Below are positions 15,449-23,667 of a stretch of DNA of 38,983 nucleotides, piece by piece. This DNA comes from Desulfuromonadaceae bacterium. GTDB taxonomy: Bacteria; Desulfobacterota; Desulfuromonadia; Desulfuromonadales; JAHYIW01. Made by a program: the position numbers and the translations under genes. Below the pieces are notes generated by a model. It did no database searches, was not told where the DNA came from, and saw only the letters and a program-made list of their open reading frames with translations. The first letter of the stretch is position 1. Each line of letters starts with the position of its first letter. The stretch is taken from the NCBI GenBank assembly GCA_019429445.1, contig JAHYIW010000027.1:1-38983 (forward strand). The letters run 5' to 3'.

Positions 15449-16546
15449 ATGGGATTCAAGTGCGGCATTGTCGGTTTGCCGAATGTCGGTAAGTCGACGA
15501 TTTTTAATGCCATCACCTCCGCCGGTGCGGAATCGGCCAATTATCCGTTCTGTACCATTGAACCGAATATTGGCATCGTCAGTGTCCCCGATCGGCGGCT
15601 CGATGCTCTGGCGGCGATTGTTAATCCCCAGCGGGTCCTGCCGACAACTATTGAGTTTGTCGATATTGCCGGGCTGGTCAAGGGAGCCAGTCAGGGGGAG
15701 GGGCTGGGGAATCAGTTTCTCGGTCATATTCGTCAGGTCGATGCCATTGCACATGTGGTGCGCTGTTTCGAAGATGACAATGTGGTGCATGTGGATGGTT
15801 CTATCGACCCGCTGCGGGATATCGAAGTGATCCAGACGGAACTGAACCTGGCTGACCTTGATACGGTTGAAAAACGCGTTGCCCGCACTGAAAAACTGGC
15901 TAAAAGTGGTGACAAGGCGATGCAGTCACTGCTGGAAGTGTTGCTCAAACTCCGTGAAATGCTCAACGTTGGACGTCCGGCACGCGCTGTGAACTTGACC
16001 GATGATGAGTGCAAACTGGTGCGAGATCTTCATCTGATTACCGCCAAGCCGGTACTCTATATTGCCAATGTCGCAGAGGCCGACCTCGCTGACGCCGATC
16101 ACCCACTGGTGACCAAGGTGCGCGCACATGCTGCGGCCGAGGGTGCCGAAGCGGTGATGATTTGCGGCGGCATTGAAGAAGAAATTGCCGAACTGGAAGG
16201 TGCGGAGAAAGACGAATTTTTACGTGAACTCGGTTTAGACACGTCGGGGCTTGAGCGGATGATCCAGGCGGGGTATCGATTGCTCGGCCTGATCACGTAC
16301 TTTACTGCCGGGGTCAAGGAAGTCCGCGCCTGGACAGTCAAAAACGGCAGCAAGGCTCCGCAGGCCGCCGGGGTGATTCATACCGATTTTGAAAAAGGGT
16401 TTATTCGCGCCGAGGTCATCGGTTACGACGATTTCATTGCTTCCAAAGGGGAAAGTGGCGCCAAAGAGAAGGGGCTGATGCGCCTTGAAGGCAAGGAGTA
16501 TCTGGTTAAGGACGGTGATGTGATGCATTTCCGTTTTAACGTTTAG
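15449..16546 (+). CDS. ychF: YchF/EngD (Ola1-type) P-loop NTPase
   Basis: YchF is a conserved translation-associated NTPase of the Obg family that prefers ATP. The 365-residue protein has the P-loop GLPNVGKST at residues 9-17, the switch region with [10 protein letters not shown], a coiled-coil insertion ([21 protein letters not shown]) and the C-terminal TGS-like domain. The G4 motif is NVAE in place of NKxD, which is the feature that explains its relaxed base preference. AAGGA precedes the ATG. Neighbours on either side are pth/hppA and the rpsF operon. Confidence 0.96.
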   Translation: MGFKCGIVGLPNVGKSTIFNAITSAGAESANYPFCTIEPNIGIVSVPDRRLDALAAIVNPQRVLPTTIEFVDIAGLVKGASQGEGLGNQFLGHIRQVDAIAHVVRCFEDDNVVHVDGSIDPLRDIEVIQTELNLADLDTVEKRVARTEKLAKSGDKAMQSLLEVLLKLREMLNVGRPARAVNLTDDECKLVRDLHLITAKPVLYIANVAEADLADADHPLVTKVRAHAAAEGAEAVMICGGIEEEIAELEGAEKDEFLRELGLDTSGLERMIQAGYRLLGLITYFTAGVKEVRAWTVKNGSKAPQAAGVIHTDFEKGFIRAEVIGYDDFIASKGESGAKEKGLMRLEGKEYLVKDGDVMHFRFNV

Positions 16547-16574
16547 CCGCGCAACAAAGCTCCGTTAAAAATCG

Positions 16575-16603
16575 TTGAAAAGAGATCAGTGTTGTGTTAA
16601 TAA
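16575..16603 (+). promoter_or_regulatory. Sigma-70 promoter of the rpsF operon
   Basis: TTGAAA (16575-16580), 17 bases and TAATAA (16598-16603) form a good promoter in the gap after ychF. Transcription would begin near 16610, giving an 85-base leader before rpsF. Confidence 0.6.
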
Positions 16604-16621
16604 TCACAATTCGCTAAAAAT

Positions 16622-16685
16622 GGGTGTCACGGTGACACCCGCTCCTTGCTCCGGAACGGCCGGGGCTACTCAACCCGTAAGGAGG
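16622..16685 (+). promoter_or_regulatory. rpsF leader with Shine-Dalgarno-sequestering stem (possible S6:S18 control element)
   Basis: The leader has a 5' hairpin (gggtgtc-acggt-gacaccc, 16622-16640), then ctcctt at 16642-16647 that can pair with aaggag at 16679-16684, which is the rpsF ribosome site itself. Between them lies a GC-rich region with ccgg-aacgg-ccgg. Many bacteria control rpsF by binding of the S6:S18 complex to a leader structure (established knowledge); whether this leader fits that consensus I could not check. Confidence 0.5.
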
Positions 16686-16694
16686 AACACTTAC

Positions 16695-17090
16695 ATGCGT
16701 ACGTACGAATCAATTTTTATTATTAACCCGGAGGTCGTCGGTGACGCTTACGTTGCGATGCTCGACAAGTTCAAGGGGGTGCTCGAAGATCAGGGCACCG
16801 AAATCCTCAAGATCGAGGAGTGGGGTGTGCGCAAGCTGGCCTACCCGATCAAGAAGGAATCCCGTGGTAATTTTGTCCTCTTGATCTTCGAAGCCGGCCC
16901 GAAGGTGGTTGCTGAATATGAGCGTCGGCTGCGGATCGACGAGTCGATCATGAAATTTCAAACCATCCTGCTCGAAGATGGTTATCAGCCGCCGCCGGTC
17001 AGTGAGCAGCCGGTCACTGAAGCTGCTCAGGAAGCAGCGGACGACGAAACGGATGAGGATACTGAAGAAGAAACCGAAACTGCAGAATAA
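16695..17090 (+). CDS. rpsF: 30S ribosomal protein bS6
   Basis: bS6 pairs with bS18 on the 30S platform. The 131-residue protein starts [14 protein letters not shown], contains the [23 protein letters not shown] core and [17 protein letters not shown], and ends with a long acidic tail ([14 protein letters not shown]). AAGGAGG lies nine bases upstream of this ATG; the frame extends 40 codons further upstream through the leader and promoter, which cannot be coding. First gene of rpsF-rpsR-DUF2232-rplI. Confidence 0.97.
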   Translation: MRTYESIFIINPEVVGDAYVAMLDKFKGVLEDQGTEILKIEEWGVRKLAYPIKKESRGNFVLLIFEAGPKVVAEYERRLRIDESIMKFQTILLEDGYQPPPVSEQPVTEAAQEAADDETDEDTEEETETAE

Positions 17091-17113
17091 TTACGCCAAA
17101 AAGGATTAATCAT

Positions 17114-17380
17114 ATGAGACCACAAGGAAGCAAGCCCAGTACTCCCCGCCGTCGTTTTGGAGGCCGTCGTAAAGGTTGCCGTTTTTGCGGCGATAAAACC
17201 CTGAAACTCGATTACAAAGAAGTCAGAACGTTGCGCATCTTTATCTCCGAGCGGGGCAAGATTGTGCCGCGGCGGATTTCCGGCACGTGTGCGATCCATC
17301 AGCGCAAGCTGACGCTGGCAATTAAACGTGCGCGGAACATTGCACTGTTGCCATTTACAACCAGTCACGCGGTTGGTTAA
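17114..17380 (+). CDS. rpsR: 30S ribosomal protein bS18
   Basis: The 88-residue protein contains the conserved core [50 protein letters not shown]. It keeps four potential zinc ligands (C22, C25, C59, H62), so it is the zinc-binding form of bS18. It follows rpsF by 23 bp. Cotranscription with rpsF matches formation of the S6:S18 pair. Confidence 0.97.
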   Translation: MRPQGSKPSTPRRRFGGRRKGCRFCGDKTLKLDYKEVRTLRIFISERGKIVPRRISGTCAIHQRKLTLAIKRARNIALLPFTTSHAVG

Positions 17381-17403
17381 AAAAAGACGAAAGCCGCGTT
17401 GTA

Positions 17404-18345
17404 GTGAATAATCGATCCCTGCTTTATAGTGGTGCAGCGGTCAGCGTGAGTTTGTTGCTCCAGTCTCTGGGTGGTCTGCTCGGTCTGTTCGGTATGGCGT
17501 TTACCCTTTTTTCACCTCTGCCGACGGCTTTTATTGTGCTTACCTGCGGCATTGGCTACGGTGCGATCGTTGTCACCTTGACCACGGTCGGTTTGTTGTT
17601 CTTGAGCGGGGAGGGGGTGAGCGTTGCCGGTGTTTATCTGCTGCAATACGGGATCGGGGGTCTGGTGCTTGGTGCTTTACTGCGCACCCGGTGGCACTGG
17701 GATCGGGCGATCATTGGAACATTGCTGGTGAACATCAGCTGTGCCGCTCTGGTTCTGGGGGTCGTATCGTTCAATCTGCAAAGCGGCCCGCTGGAACTGA
17801 TCGACACCTTTGTGCAACGGGAAATCATCACGGTCAGCGCGGTCTACGAAACAACCGATCTGACGCCGCAACAGCAACGCGATGTTGCGGCGGTGCTTGA
17901 CAGCGTTCGGAATGTTTTGCAGCGGATCTTTCCCGGCCTGACAATTGCCGTTTCCGGGGCTGTCCTGTTGTTGACTGTTTGTGGTTTAACCTTGGTTGGC
18001 GGCGGTCGCTACACGATCACCGGGCCAGCGTTTGAGCAGTGGAAAGCGCCAGAACCGGCAATCTGGGTATTGATTTTCTCCGGTTTCATGAGTTTTTTTC
18101 TGACCGGTGCGGCACAAAGTGTGGCACTCAATCTCCTGACCGTGATCCTGCCCATTTACTTTGTTCAGGGGGTGGCCATTGTCAGATGTTTTTTCCGGAG
18201 ACGTAACGTCCCCGGGTTTATTCAGGGGATCAGTTATGTACTGATTCTGTTTCTGAATCCGCTGCCGCTGATTGTCACCGGTTTCGGTGTTTTCGATCTG
18301 TGGGCGGATTTTCGTAAACCGCGCAACAAAAAGCCTGGCGAATAG
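17404..18345 (+). CDS. DUF2232 (YybS-like) membrane protein
   Basis: The 313-residue protein has about eight membrane spans with a more polar central segment (VYETTDLTPQQQRDVAAVLDSVRNVLQRIF). The fold and position between rpsR and rplI match the DUF2232/YybS family, which is found at this spot in Geobacter relatives and in Bacillus. Its function is unknown; a transport role is possible from the spans. The start is a GTG at 17404, 23 bp after rpsR, without a clear ribosome site, so the N-terminus is less certain than the identification. The cytoplasmic C-terminus is basic (RKPRNKKPGE). Confidence 0.85.
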   Translation: MNNRSLLYSGAAVSVSLLLQSLGGLLGLFGMAFTLFSPLPTAFIVLTCGIGYGAIVVTLTTVGLLFLSGEGVSVAGVYLLQYGIGGLVLGALLRTRWHWDRAIIGTLLVNISCAALVLGVVSFNLQSGPLELIDTFVQREIITVSAVYETTDLTPQQQRDVAAVLDSVRNVLQRIFPGLTIAVSGAVLLLTVCGLTLVGGGRYTITGPAFEQWKAPEPAIWVLIFSGFMSFFLTGAAQSVALNLLTVILPIYFVQGVAIVRCFFRRRNVPGFIQGISYVLILFLNPLPLIVTGFGVFDLWADFRKPRNKKPGE

Positions 18346-18360
18346 CTACTGGAGGATATT

Positions 18361-18810
18361 ATGGAAATCATTCTGACTGAAAATGTTGAGTACCTGGGAA
18401 CGATTGGCGATGTCGTCAAGGTCAAGCCGGGGTACGCACGCAATTATCTGTTGCCCAAGGGGTTGGCTCTGCAAGCGAGTCAACGGAACGTCAAGGAACT
18501 CGATCACCGCAAACGCCAGCTGGAGCGCAAACTGCAAAAAATAACGCAGGCCGCTGAAGTGCTCAAGCAACGTATCGAAAAATCACCAATCACCCTTACT
18601 CACCGCGCCGGTGAGGGGGGCAAGCTGTTTGGCTCGGTGACGACGATGGAAATCGAGGCGAAACTTGCCGAAGCCGGGATTGAAGTCGACCGCAAAAAAA
18701 TTCAGTTGCCCGAACCGATCAAGAATCTTGGCGACCACGATGTCGCCGTCAAGCTTGATGCCGGAGTGACGGCAACGGTCAAGGTTTCAGTGTTCGCTGC
18801 TGCTGAGTAG
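18361..18810 (+). CDS. rplI: 50S ribosomal protein bL9
   Basis: bL9 is a two-domain protein with an elongated central helix. The 149 residues start MEIILTENVEYLGTIGDVVKVKPGYARNYLLPKGLA, the diagnostic N-terminal domain, followed by a charged connecting helix (ELDHRKRQLERKLQKI) and the C-terminal rRNA-binding domain (GKLFGSVTTMEIEAKL). A strong ribosome site (TGGAGG) precedes the ATG. It is the last gene of the rpsF operon and is followed by a terminator. Confidence 0.97.
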   Translation: MEIILTENVEYLGTIGDVVKVKPGYARNYLLPKGLALQASQRNVKELDHRKRQLERKLQKITQAAEVLKQRIEKSPITLTHRAGEGGKLFGSVTTMEIEAKLAEAGIEVDRKKIQLPEPIKNLGDHDVAVKLDAGVTATVKVSVFAAAE

Positions 18811-18868
18811 CCCTTGCTCAAAGGTTCACCGGTGCCGCCGCTTGCGGCGGCTTGAAACAGCCCGCCAG

Positions 18869-18907
18869 CCGGGAGGTGCGGACGTCCGTTCCTCCCGGTT
18901 TCTTTTT
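18869..18907 (+). terminator. Intrinsic terminator of the rpsF-rplI operon
   Basis: The arms ccgggagg (18869-18876) and cctcccgg (18891-18898) enclose an inner palindrome cggacgtccg and are followed by a T-rich tract (tttcttttt). A smaller GC hairpin (gccgccgc/gcggcggc) lies just upstream. Both are between rplI and dnaB. Confidence 0.85.
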
Positions 18908-18921
18908 GGAGCACGAATGCT

Positions 18922-20286
18922 ATGAACGATTCCAGTCATCGTTTGCCCCCTCAGAACCTCGAAGCGGAAATGTCCGTTCTTGGCGGCATTCTGCTCGAAA
19001 ATTCAGCACTCAATAAAGCCCTCGAACTGTTACGCCCCGAAGACTTTTATCGTGAAAGCCACCGCAAAATTTTTTCTGCACTGATTAAACTATCCGACAA
19101 GAACGAACCTGCCGACCTGGTAACCCTGACTGCCCAACTTCAGCTGGAAAACGATCTGGATAGTGTCGGCGGTGCCAGTTACCTCGGCAACCTGGTCGAT
19201 TATGTGCCGACCGCCGCCAACATTGTTTACTACGCAAAGCTGGTAAAAGAAAAATCGATTGCCCGCCGGATGATTGAGGTTGCCACCGAAATTGCCGGGC
19301 GCGGTTACGAAGGAGGCGAAGTCGAAGCGGCGCTCGATTGGGCTGAAAAATCGATTTTTGAGATTGCGAATATGAAATCACGTCCTTCATATTTTTCCAC
19401 CAAGGAAATAATGAAGGACACCTTCAAGATGATCGAAAAGCTCTATGAACGTAAAGAGCACGTCACGGGTGTTCCCACCGGATATGTCGAACTTGACAAA
19501 ATGACCGCCGGATTGCAGCCGGACGATCTGGTTATCCTCGCTGGCCGTCCATCGATGGGTAAAACGGCTTTTGCCCTGAACCTGATTGAACATGCCGCGG
19601 TTCACGCCACAGAAAAGGCGCCGACAATCATCTTCTCGCTGGAAATGGGGAAGGAGCAACTGGTACAGCGGATGCTCTGCTCTATTTCCCGGGTTGATGC
19701 TTCACGGCTGCGCACCGGCCATCTCGGTGAATCAGATTGGCCCAAACTGACCAATGGCGCCGGGCTGCTCTCCGAAGCACCAATATATATTGACGACACC
19801 CCCGGGATTACAGTTTTGGAACTACGTGCCAAGGCGCGGCGGCTCAAGGCGGACAAGAATCTCGGTTTGATCGTTGTCGATTATCTGCAACTGATGCAGG
19901 GGCATAATGCAGAAAGTCGCCAGCAGGAGATTTCGGAAATTTCGCGTTCGCTCAAGGGGCTGGCGAAAGAGCTGCATGTTCCGGTGGTCGCGCTGTCGCA
20001 GCTGAATCGGTCACTCGAAAGCCGCTCCGACAAGCGCCCGATGATGGCGGACCTGCGTGAATCGGGGGCGATTGAGCAGGATGCCGACGTCATCATGTTT
20101 GTTTACCGCGAAGCGGTTTATTGCGAGGATTGCCGGAGTAAAGAGCGTGAGTGTACTAAAAACCACGAACATGACGCTGAAATAATTATCGGCAAACAGA
20201 GAAACGGTCCGATCGGTACCGTTCACCTGACTTTTCAGGATCGCTTCACGCGGTTTGAAAATCAATCGCGGCGCGAAGATCTTTAA
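18922..20286 (+). CDS. dnaB: Replicative DNA helicase DnaB
   Basis: DnaB is the hexameric 5'-3' helicase of the replication fork. The 454-residue protein has the N-terminal domain (PPQNLEAEMSVLGGILL), Walker A GRPSMGKTA at 208-216, Walker B (LGLIVVDYLQLM) and the QRNGPIGTVHLTF C-terminal motif. Just before that motif a Cys/His-rich stretch (CEDCRSKEREC then NHEH) interrupts the usual loop and could bind a metal. A GGAG lies 11 bases before the ATG, somewhat far; an ATG five bases earlier ends after two codons. It follows the rplI terminator, as in many bacteria where rplI and dnaB are adjacent. Confidence 0.97.
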   Translation: MNDSSHRLPPQNLEAEMSVLGGILLENSALNKALELLRPEDFYRESHRKIFSALIKLSDKNEPADLVTLTAQLQLENDLDSVGGASYLGNLVDYVPTAANIVYYAKLVKEKSIARRMIEVATEIAGRGYEGGEVEAALDWAEKSIFEIANMKSRPSYFSTKEIMKDTFKMIEKLYERKEHVTGVPTGYVELDKMTAGLQPDDLVILAGRPSMGKTAFALNLIEHAAVHATEKAPTIIFSLEMGKEQLVQRMLCSISRVDASRLRTGHLGESDWPKLTNGAGLLSEAPIYIDDTPGITVLELRAKARRLKADKNLGLIVVDYLQLMQGHNAESRQQEISEISRSLKGLAKELHVPVVALSQLNRSLESRSDKRPMMADLRESGAIEQDADVIMFVYREAVYCEDCRSKERECTKNHEHDAEIIIGKQRNGPIGTVHLTFQDRFTRFENQSRREDL

Positions 20287-20309
20287 GCTGTTTGGTTTTT
20301 GTTTTTTCG

Positions 20310-20330
20310 TGGGTCGCTGCCCAGTTTTTT
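20310..20330 (+). terminator. Weak possible terminator after dnaB
   Basis: A short stem tggg-tcgctg-ccca (20310-20323) is followed by gtttttt. The stem has only four to five pairs, so the call is tentative; the long T run supports it. Confidence 0.3.
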
Positions 20331-20373
20331 GCACCTTACGCGATTGTCATCATCGGCAGAATAGGTTAGGAGT

Positions 20374-20525
20374 CTGTCCGACAATGAGATCCCGGCTGCA
20401 AACCCAGCTGTTTGGCCCATATTTCAGCTCATTTTTACTTCATAGCTACGGCTATGAGGCTGTAAACGAGCTAAAGTCTGGTCTCAAGCTTCTGGCCTTT
20501 CGCTTCGGCCTCTATTGTCGGACAG
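20374..20525. repeat. 152-bp fold-back element with 12-bp terminal inverted repeats
   Basis: Ends ctgtccgacaat (20374-20385) and attgtcggacag (20514-20525) are perfect inverted repeats. Inside, agctcatttttac pairs with gtaaacgagct with few interruptions and the exact centre is catagctacggctatg, again a stem closed by the cUACGg tetraloop. It encodes no protein and sits in the dnaB-corC gap. The terminal repeats differ from those of the 9622-9784 element, but centre motif (TAGCTACGGCTA, 20443-20454) and overall design are the same. Confidence 0.7.
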
Positions 20526-20581
20526 CTTCCTGGGGTCTGAACATGAATGTGATTTTATATGCTCTGGAGCGTGGCTGACGC

Positions 20582-21847
20582 ATGACCGAAAATCAACTCT
20601 GGCACCTTGCTGGTCTGGTTCTGCTTTTTGTTTTTTCCGCTTTCTTTTCCGGTTCGGAAACCGCCCTGATGGCGATAGATCGTCTGCGGGTCAAATATCT
20701 GGTTGAAAAAAAAACTCCCGGTGCGGTGCAGCTCGAAACGATGTTGCTCCGTCCTGATCGGTTGCTTGGCGCGATTCTGATCGGCAATAATCTGGTCAAT
20801 GTCGCGGCATCCGTTTTTGCTGCAAGTTTGCTTGTTGACCTGTTCGGTGAGCGGGGTGAGGTGCTGACGGTTGCCGTGTTGACTCCTCTGCTGGTGCTAT
20901 TCGCTGAAATCTGTCCCAAAACCTACGCTGCCCGGCAAGCGGAGAAGATGTCGTTTCTGGTGTTGCGCCCGATTGCTGCTGTCATGTGGATATTGTCTCC
21001 AGTGGTTGCGCTGACCACCCGCCTGGGGGCTCTGCTGACGGGGGGGGGCGCGCGTGCCAACGCGCATGAACCGTTCATGTCGCATGACGAAATTCGCACC
21101 ATGATCGCGGTAGGTGGAGAAAGTGGCGTGGTCGCTGAAGAACAGCATCGGATGCTGCACGGGATTTTCGAGCTTTCCCAGATGCAGGTTCGCGACGTGA
21201 TGATTCCCCGGACAGAAGTTGTCGGGATCGACCTCTCTTCATCATTTGCGGAAATTCTGGAGTTGGCACGTGCCTCGCGGCACTCACGCTTTCCGGTTTT
21301 TGCAGGCAATCTTGACAACGTGGTTGGGATCATCCACTCGAAGGAGGTTCTTCGCTACGTCGATCGACCAGCCGATTTTGATTTGCAGAAAGTAATCCGC
21401 GCACCCTATTTCGTGCCGGAATCAAAACGGATTGAACCGCTCTTGCAATCGTTTCGGCGGCGGCGGGTACATCTCGCCGTGGTTGTCGATGAATATGGTG
21501 GCGTTGAAGGGATCGTCACCCTCGAAGATGTCATTGAAGAAATCGTCGGTGAGATCCAGGACGAATATGATGCCGATGAAGTGGAGGTACGTGACCTCGG
21601 TGAGGGGTGCTACCTGATCGATGGCAGCGCGCCACTGCGTTCCCTGAATCGTCAGTTTGGCCTGGAGTTTTCCGAAGAGCATGCCACGACGATCGCCGGT
21701 CTGTTGCTCCAGACCCTGGGGCGCATCCCTGAAGAAGGCGACCGCTGTTACGTTGGAAGTATTGAATTGGTGGTTTTGAAGCTGGTTGACCGCCGTATTG
21801 AAGAGATTGAGATGCATTTGCCGTCGCCGCTCTCCTCGTCTGGCTGA
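20582..21847 (+). CDS. CNNM/CorC-HlyC family membrane protein with CBS pair
   Basis: The 421-residue protein has an N-terminal CNNM (DUF21) membrane domain with about three to four spans (starting LAGLVLLFVFSAFFSGSETALMAIDRLR), a CBS-domain pair (about residues 205-325, with VRDVMIPRTEVVGID and VHLAVVVDEYGGVEGIVTLEDVIEEIVGEI) and a C-terminal CorC_HlyC domain. Related proteins export magnesium or sodium; many are annotated as hemolysins without support. GGAG lies some 10 bases upstream of the ATG. It stands between dnaB and the dcw promoter. Confidence 0.9.
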   Translation: MTENQLWHLAGLVLLFVFSAFFSGSETALMAIDRLRVKYLVEKKTPGAVQLETMLLRPDRLLGAILIGNNLVNVAASVFAASLLVDLFGERGEVLTVAVLTPLLVLFAEICPKTYAARQAEKMSFLVLRPIAAVMWILSPVVALTTRLGALLTGGGARANAHEPFMSHDEIRTMIAVGGESGVVAEEQHRMLHGIFELSQMQVRDVMIPRTEVVGIDLSSSFAEILELARASRHSRFPVFAGNLDNVVGIIHSKEVLRYVDRPADFDLQKVIRAPYFVPESKRIEPLLQSFRRRRVHLAVVVDEYGGVEGIVTLEDVIEEIVGEIQDEYDADEVEVRDLGEGCYLIDGSAPLRSLNRQFGLEFSEEHATTIAGLLLQTLGRIPEEGDRCYVGSIELVVLKLVDRRIEEIEMHLPSPLSSSG

Positions 21848-21908
21848 CCGCCTCATCGTTCACTCCCCCTCTGCTTTTCCCTTGCCCGATGAAAAACAGG
21901 AAATTTCC

Positions 21909-21937
21909 TTGACAGGCCCCTTTTGCCTCCCTATAGT
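21909..21937 (+). promoter_or_regulatory. Consensus sigma-70 promoter of the dcw cluster (PmraZ)
   Basis: TTGACA (21909-21914), a 17-base spacer and TATAGT (21932-21937) form one of the best promoters in the window. It lies about 57 bp upstream of the mraZ ATG, with a predicted start near 21944, and the first MraZ box overlaps its -10 element. Confidence 0.85.
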
Positions 21938-21970
21938 GGTGAAAAGTGTCAAAATGTGTATAATAGTGTC
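21936..21970 (+). promoter_or_regulatory. Four 10-bp-phased GTG boxes, probable MraZ operator
   Basis: GTGGT (21936), GTGTC (21946), GTGTA (21956) and GTGTC (21966) recur every 10 bp, separated by five AT-rich bases. MraZ is known to bind direct repeats of this spacing upstream of its own gene (TGGGN repeats in E. coli, AAAGTG-type repeats in mollicutes). The boxes overlap the -10 element and the start site, so MraZ should repress the cluster. Confidence 0.82.
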
Positions 21971-21993
21971 AAATGTTTGGCAAGGGACGGCGG

Positions 21994-22440
21994 ATGAACT
22001 TCAGCGGAGAATTCAATAATTCGATCGACCCCAAGGGGCGGGTGAGTATCCCGGCGAAGTTCCGCGACGTATTGAAGGATGTCTATGGAGACGAACAGTT
22101 GGTCGTTGCCAAGAATTCCGAAGGGGGGCTGACCGCCTACCCGGCGTCCCAATGGCACAAAGATGTCGAAAACTTAAGGAACAATGTCTCCGGTGGCGCG
22201 GCACGGGCAACTTTGCGACTGGTTGTTGCCTCTGCGGTTGAATGCACATTTGACAAACAGGGGCGGATCCAGATCCCGCCCTCGTTGCGTTCCTATGCGG
22301 CACTTGAAAAAGAAATTGTCATCCTCGGGGTGTTTGACAAAATTGAAATCTACAGCCACATCCAGCACTCGGTGGTCATGAACTCCGCACGGCAAGTATT
22401 GCGTGAAAACCCGGATTTTCTTGACGAGCATGGTTTTTAG
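21994..22440 (+). CDS. mraZ: Transcriptional regulator MraZ
   Basis: MraZ is a double-AbrB-fold DNA-binding protein that forms a ring and represses the dcw promoter. The 148-residue protein has the two repeats, GEFNNSIDPKGRVSIPAKFRD (start of first) and VECTFDKQGRIQIPPSLRSYA (second). I start at 21994, after caagggacggcgg, because the conserved family begins MNFSGEF; an ATG seven codons upstream lies within the operator. rsmH follows 5 bp later. Confidence 0.96.
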   Translation: MNFSGEFNNSIDPKGRVSIPAKFRDVLKDVYGDEQLVVAKNSEGGLTAYPASQWHKDVENLRNNVSGGAARATLRLVVASAVECTFDKQGRIQIPPSLRSYAALEKEIVILGVFDKIEIYSHIQHSVVMNSARQVLRENPDFLDEHGF

Positions 22441-22445
22441 CCGAG

Positions 22446-23387
22446 ATGAGTGCGACATTCAGACACGTCGCAGTTTTGCAGCAAGAGGTTATTAACTGGC
22501 TCCAGCCCCGTCCCGGAGGGATTTATCTTGACGCGACACTGGGGGGAGGCGGACATGCCCGGTTGATTCTGGAGCAGAGTTCCCCTGATGGACGCCTGCT
22601 TGGACTTGATCGGGATCCGGCGGCATTAGCTGCTGCCGCTGCCGAACTTGAGCCCTTTGGCGAGCGCGTGACGACGGTGCATGGTAATTTCGCTCAGGTG
22701 CAGGAGCTGGCAGCACAACATGGTTTTGATCAGTTTGACGGCATTTTGCTCGATTTGGGGGTATCTTCGCATCAACTCGACACCGTGGCCAGAGGGTTCT
22801 CGTTTCAGGGTGATGCACCGCTTGATATGCGCATGGACACGAGCGGAGGAAGAACCGCAGCAGATCTTGTCGCTGAACTGTCAGCGCAGGAATTGACCAG
22901 AATCTTTTTCGAATACGGTGAAGAGCGCTGGGCGCGAAGGATTTCACGACGCATTGTCGAAACCCGAACGGAACATCCCCTGAACACGACCCGAGCATTA
23001 GCGGCACTGGTCGCCGAGGTTGTTCCAAAAAGTGCCGACACAATGCGTATCAATCCGGCAACGCGCGTTTTCCAGGCGCTGCGCATCGAGGTGAACGGCG
23101 AGCTTGACGCACTGCGGGAGGGGCTCGCGGCAGTTGTTCCGTTGTTGCATTCAGGCGGGCGTTTGGCGGTCATCAGTTTCCATTCTCTCGAAGATCGGAT
23201 CGTGAAACACTTTATGCGTAATCAGGCGCTTAGCTGCGAGTGTCCACCGCGGTTGCCGGTGTGTTCATGCACTCGCCAGGCAACGCTGAAAATACTGACC
23301 CGCAAAGGGGTCAGAGCCGCAGCCGTGGAGGTTGCGAATAATCCTCGTTCACGGAGCGCGATGCTGCGCGTGGCGGCAAAAATTTGA
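22446..23387 (+). CDS. rsmH: 16S rRNA m4C1402 methyltransferase RsmH
   Basis: RsmH (MraW) methylates N4 of C1402 in 16S rRNA. The 313-residue protein starts FRHVAVLQQEVINWL and has the S-adenosylmethionine motif DATLGGGGHARLIL, DLGVSSHQLD, FSFQGDAPLDMRMD and the C-terminal SFHSLEDRIVKHF. It contains the usual cysteines near the C-terminus (CECPPRLPVCSCTR). No strong ribosome site is visible; it starts 5 bp after mraZ, so coupling is likely. After it the cluster is interrupted by a 280-bp gap. Confidence 0.96.
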   Translation: MSATFRHVAVLQQEVINWLQPRPGGIYLDATLGGGGHARLILEQSSPDGRLLGLDRDPAALAAAAAELEPFGERVTTVHGNFAQVQELAAQHGFDQFDGILLDLGVSSHQLDTVARGFSFQGDAPLDMRMDTSGGRTAADLVAELSAQELTRIFFEYGEERWARRISRRIVETRTEHPLNTTRALAALVAEVVPKSADTMRINPATRVFQALRIEVNGELDALREGLAAVVPLLHSGGRLAVISFHSLEDRIVKHFMRNQALSCECPPRLPVCSCTRQATLKILTRKGVRAAAVEVANNPRSRSAMLRVAAKI

Positions 23388-23420
23388 TCGAATAGTGATG
23401 GCGTCGCAAAAAGTCCGCCC

Positions 23421-23519
23421 TACGGCGTTACGCTGATTTTTCAGGACCTCGACCTCCCTGATGCAGGCCTTCGCCCCTGAAAAACCACCAAGCCTTGGAG
23501 GACGAAATTTTTGCTTAGC
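23421..23519 (+). repeat. Dispersed 99-bp repeat, copy 1 (between rsmH and ftsL)
   Basis: Positions 23421-23519 match the reverse complement of 38885-38983 at 96 of 99 positions with no gaps. It contains an internal partial inverted repeat, tttttcagg with cctgaaaaa, and no coding frame. After it, 92 bp of extra sequence separate it from the block attcttttttgcgagtgca (23618-23636), which in copy 2 follows after only six bases. So copy 1 looks split by an insertion. Confidence 0.85.
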
Positions 23520-23525
23520 GACTCA

Positions 23526-23605
23526 CGCCCCGTGGGGCGAATTTTCATAGAGTAACTTCAATTTTCTAAAGAATGTGATTTCAGATAGTTACCTTGAAGT
23601 TACTC
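23526..23605. repeat. GC hairpin and 12-bp inverted repeat inside the copy-1 insertion
   Basis: The palindrome cgccccgtggggcg (23526-23539) is followed by aatttt and could end some rsmH transcripts. Downstream, gagtaacttcaa (23550-23561) and ttgaagttactc (23594-23605) are perfect inverted repeats around a 32-base centre. They mark the extra DNA that separates the two blocks of the dispersed repeat and may be another small element or a regulatory hairpin ahead of ftsL. No convincing promoter was found here. Confidence 0.5.
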
Positions 23606-23667
23606 AGAAGCCACTTAATTCTTTTTTGCGAGTGCAACAATAGTGACCTGTCAAGGAGTGCATTGCG

